This document shows, piece after piece, positions 31,198-31,312 of a stretch of DNA of 31,312 nucleotides. How positions within the stretch are numbered: the first letter of the stretch is position 1; every line of letters begins with the position of its first letter. The notes beneath the pieces were generated by a model. That model had not been told where the DNA came from. It did no database searches and was given only the letters and a program-made list of their open reading frames with translations. This DNA comes from Priapulus caudatus (lineage: Eukaryota > Priapulida > Priapulimorpha > Priapulimorphida > Priapulidae): positions 758,723 to 790,034 of the forward strand of contig NW_014577136.1 in NCBI RefSeq assembly GCF_000485595.1, written 5' to 3'. The position numbers were made by a program, and so were the translations under genes.

Positions 31198-31274
31198 GCT
31201 TATCATTTGCGGATGTCGCTCAGTGCGTGAGTGCCTACGTACGCTAGAGCGCTACCACGCAGCGACCGATAAGC
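31198..31274. repeat. Imperfect 77-nt hairpin near the window end
   Basis: GCTTATC (31198-31204) pairs with GATAAGC (31268-31274), GTCGCT (31215-31220) with AGCGAC (31261-31266), and GCGTG (31225-31229) with CACGC (31256-31260). A 10-nt bulge lies on the left arm. It could be a structured RNA, a foldback repeat or chance; it matches no RNA family I recognise. Confidence 0.4.
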
Positions 31275-31312
31275 TAGTAGTCGCTTGTATACAGCCCCGC
31301 GTGTGTGGGGGA

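Overview
This is a stretch of an animal nuclear genome, most likely from a non-vertebrate metazoan. The evidence is two conserved eukaryotic genes split by many short GT-AG introns (102 to 1358 bp), an animal-type glycogen synthase carrying the C-terminal GSK3 phosphorylation ladder, abundant microsatellites, and many short non-autonomous DNA transposons. Nothing in the window points to bacteria, organelles or viruses, and I cannot name the species.

Layout. (1) Positions 281-2023, plus strand: the last three coding exons of an RGG-box RNA-binding protein, tentatively caprin-like, whose 5' part lies outside the window. A roughly 1.3 kb 3' UTR with a CAG array and a polyadenylation signal follows. 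(2) 3339-7744: intergenic DNA and the 3' flank of the next gene, with two foldback/MITE elements, a perfect 35-bp hairpin and two more CAG-rich arrays. (3) 7745-16883, minus strand: a complete 13-exon glycogen synthase of 703 residues. (4) 16884-17891: short intergenic gap. (5) 17892-25445, minus strand: a complete 14-exon RuvB-like 2 (Reptin) AAA+ ATPase of 472 residues. (6) 25446-31312: intergenic, with a 54-bp repeat array upstream of RUVBL2, about 1 kb of CA-rich microsatellite, a possible hAT transposase relic, a 0.35 kb polypurine tract and a duplicated block of about 546 bp.

Every intron phase was checked: both full genes read through all exon joins without a frameshift or stop. The RGG gene and glycogen synthase are tail to tail; glycogen synthase and RUVBL2 are head to tail. 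The genes belong to unrelated processes (mRNP assembly, glycogen synthesis, chromatin remodelling/chaperoning) and their adjacency implies no shared pathway.

The most unusual signal is a recurrent pattern in the introns. Short exon edges, with their splice site, are tandemly copied into the neighbouring intron at several glycogen synthase junctions and at one RUVBL2 junction. One of these copies, downstream of the exon carrying the catalytic E-x7-E motif, leaves a second GT donor exactly 120 bp further on, in frame with no stop. It predicts a 40-residue insertion that duplicates the motif. Other points are two near-identical hAT-like MITEs in opposite orientation in different genes, a second MITE type with 5-bp flanking duplications, and a degenerate telomere-like (CCCTAA)n block inside a glycogen synthase intron.
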